NCBI RefSeq assembly: GCF_004000275.1
Contig: NZ_RCIP01000001.1
Coordinates: 1,294,749-1,358,748, forward strand
Direction of reading: 5' to 3'
From: Saccharospirillum alexandrii
GTDB lineage: Bacteria; Pseudomonadota; Gammaproteobacteria; Pseudomonadales; Natronospirillaceae
DNA length: 64,000 nt
The number at the start of each line of letters is the position of its first letter. The first letter of the stretch is position 1. A program made the position numbers and the translations under genes. This document shows positions 62,764-64,000 of the stretch, in pieces. The notes beneath the pieces were generated by a model. It was not told where the DNA came from. It searched no databases and saw only the letters and a program-made list of their open reading frames with translations.

Positions 62764-64000
62764 TTACCTGTATCTCCACTTCCTGAGACTCCATTAGACC
62801 TGCAATAACCAGAATGGGGATGAGCACGTCGTGATCACTCTCTCTGGTAAAGGTATTCAGCGCGTCTTCCGCTATATCTCCGTAATATTGGCTATAAACC
62901 GACTGAACTTGTTTCATGTCTACCGACACACGTAGCAGGCGGCAGAAATCACTCAAACGGTGGTGCTTTAATGACCACTTTATGTCACCTGCAACGGACT
63001 TGTAGAGCAGATCCTTGTGGTCTGGGTAGGTGAGCTGACCGCCTTCCTGATCCTGTCCACAATTGAGTTCGGCTACCCCGTCCTTATCCGACTTGCCTTC
63101 ATAGCTGCTACCCGATCGGGTCTTAAATACCACTGAAACCTCGGGCAGGGGCATTCCCAGGGGAGATGAGACGTTAATCACCAGTAGTCTGTCTTTCTCT
63201 TCCCTCTCATAGGTGTTCAATGGTTTATCCGTTGGTACGAAGGGTGCTAACTCCAGCCCTCCAATTTCCAAAGGATCGATAACAGTAACTGGACTGGCAC
63301 TCTCCGGTTCATTCCCACCCCCAATGTCATAACTCACCTCGCCATTGAACGTCACACCGCTCTGGGTGCCGTGCAGGGTGATCTTTTTACCGAACAGTTT
63401 GATGTTGCCGGCCGGGTCGATCCTGACGCCGGTGTCGCCCTTGATCAGCACGAGGTCACCGCCGCCGTTGCCCTCGATGGTGATGTCGCCGTTCACCTGG
63501 TGCACCAGAGCGCCATCGTTAACCTGTATCTGGTAGTCGCCGTGCTGGATCTCGGTGGTGCGGTCGCCGCTGCGGATGCGTCGGGTGAGGCGACGTTGTT
63601 GCACCCAGAGGCTGAAGTCGCCTTCGGCGGCCTGGGTTAGATGGAACTGGGCCAGGTGCTGGTGGTCGGCTTCGGCCTGGTGGCGCTGGTGGCCGTCGAT
63701 CTGGCTGTGGCTGTGTTGTTTGACGCTCTGGTTGCGGTTACCGCCGATGCGTTCGTCCAGGTTGCCGATGTCGGTAGTGAGGTTGAGCGTTTTGCCGGCG
63801 CGGAGCCTCAGACCGCCGAACTGGGCGGCGAGCTTGATGTAATGCTCGGTGCCGGCGGCGTTCAGGGCCAGCAGGGTTTGCTGATCGAAGCTGTGCAGGG
63901 CGATGGCTTCGGCGTCGAGGCTGTCGTCGAAGCGCAGTTCGTTTTGGCCTGGGGTGACCAGACGCGATTGCTGGGCGTTGTCCCGGGTGACGGGGCCGAT
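62756..64000 (-). CDS. vgrG: VgrG, C-terminal part with an extension domain (runs off the window)
   Basis: The frame is open to the right edge; 414 residues are inside the window. Residues corresponding to 63300-64000 are the DUF2345 beta-helix tail of VgrG (TEIQHGDYQIQVNDGALVHQ, then ITIEGNGGGDLVLIKGDTGV and IKLFGKKITLHG). After it comes a linker (EPESASPVTVIDPLEIGGLE) and an unusual extension of about 180 residues: a transthyretin-like beta domain (LLVINVSSPLGMPLPEVSVV) and a helical end (LLRVSVDMKQVQSVYSQYYG). VgrG trimers form the tip of the T6SS spike. The extension probably docks the effector encoded directly downstream with an 8-base overlap. Confidence 0.88.
   Translation of the reverse strand: MGPVTRDNAQQSRLVTPGQNELRFDDSLDAEAIALHSFDQQTLLALNAAGTEHYIKLAAQFGGLRLRAGKTLNLTTDIGNLDERIGGNRNQSVKQHSHSQIDGHQRHQAEADHQHLAQFHLTQAAEGDFSLWVQQRRLTRRIRSGDRTTEIQHGDYQIQVNDGALVHQVNGDITIEGNGGGDLVLIKGDTGVRIDPAGNIKLFGKKITLHGTQSGVTFNGEVSYDIGGGNEPESASPVTVIDPLEIGGLELAPFVPTDKPLNTYEREEKDRLLVINVSSPLGMPLPEVSVVFKTRSGSSYEGKSDKDGVAELNCGQDQEGGQLTYPDHKDLLYKSVAGDIKWSLKHHRLSDFCRLLRVSVDMKQVQSVYSQYYGDIAEDALNTFTRESDHDVLIPILVIAGLMESQEVEIQVNG

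Overview
The window is chromosomal DNA of a heterotrophic, probably marine gammaproteobacterium. The evidence is a laminarin-type beta-glucan locus (GH3, GH16, LacI, AraC), a complete glycine betaine to glycine pathway in the Pseudomonas-type gbc/dgc/sox layout, a hut histidine pathway, and the tail of a type VI secretion vgrG locus. An Oceanospirillales-like host fits, but that is inference. From about 10 kb rightward the DNA is GC-rich with tightly packed genes. The left 10 kb and part of the right end (about 59.6-61 kb) are visibly more AT-rich and look accessory.

Layout. 1-10 kb is a repeat-rich accessory island. It holds the 3' part of a large helical-repeat protein (possibly a STAND-type defence ATPase), a NERD-nuclease/zinc-finger protein preceded by a duplicated and decayed copy of its own 5' end, small membrane proteins, a leucine-rich-repeat lipoprotein and a HEAT/ankyrin lipoprotein. 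Wrecks of REP-associated (RAYT) and IS110-like transposases lie between them. A modular palindromic repeat family sits just after most of these genes. 10-22 kb is a mosaic of small housekeeping and stress genes: SemiSWEET, an AraC/NmrA/DUF4345 group, DUF427, an iron alcohol dehydrogenase, GNATs including an AAC(6')-like enzyme, YtoQ, a beta-lactamase-fold hydrolase, a 441-residue membrane protein, a methyltransferase, DUF3465 and an ABM monooxygenase.

21.7-28.3 kb is a beta-glucan utilisation locus: AraC regulator, large GH3 lipoprotein, GH16 lipoprotein and LacI regulator, with a perfect 18-bp LacI-type operator. 28.3-47.3 kb carries the glycine betaine pathway: etfB-etfA-dgcB-dgcA-DUF5943-dipeptidase, a GbdR-like regulator, gbcB/gbcA and soxBDAG-purU. 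Betaine is demethylated step by step to glycine, electrons leave through an ETF pair, and one-carbon units are released as formate by PurU.

47.3-49.9 kb holds small genes (RHH protein, DJ-1/PfpI, quinone reductase). 50-56.7 kb is the hut cluster (hutH-hutU, hutI, hutC, hutG) with two near-identical HutC-type operators. 56.7-59.6 kb has an SGNH hydrolase, a GST-like protein, a small membrane protein and endonuclease V. 59.6-64 kb is a vgrG (running off the right edge), a predicted deaminase-tipped T6SS effector and a likely immunity gene, each overlapping the next by 8 bp.

Three long palindromic intergenic repeats (near 35.0, 40.8 and 53.3 kb) separate operons. I saw no rRNA, tRNA or CRISPR array.
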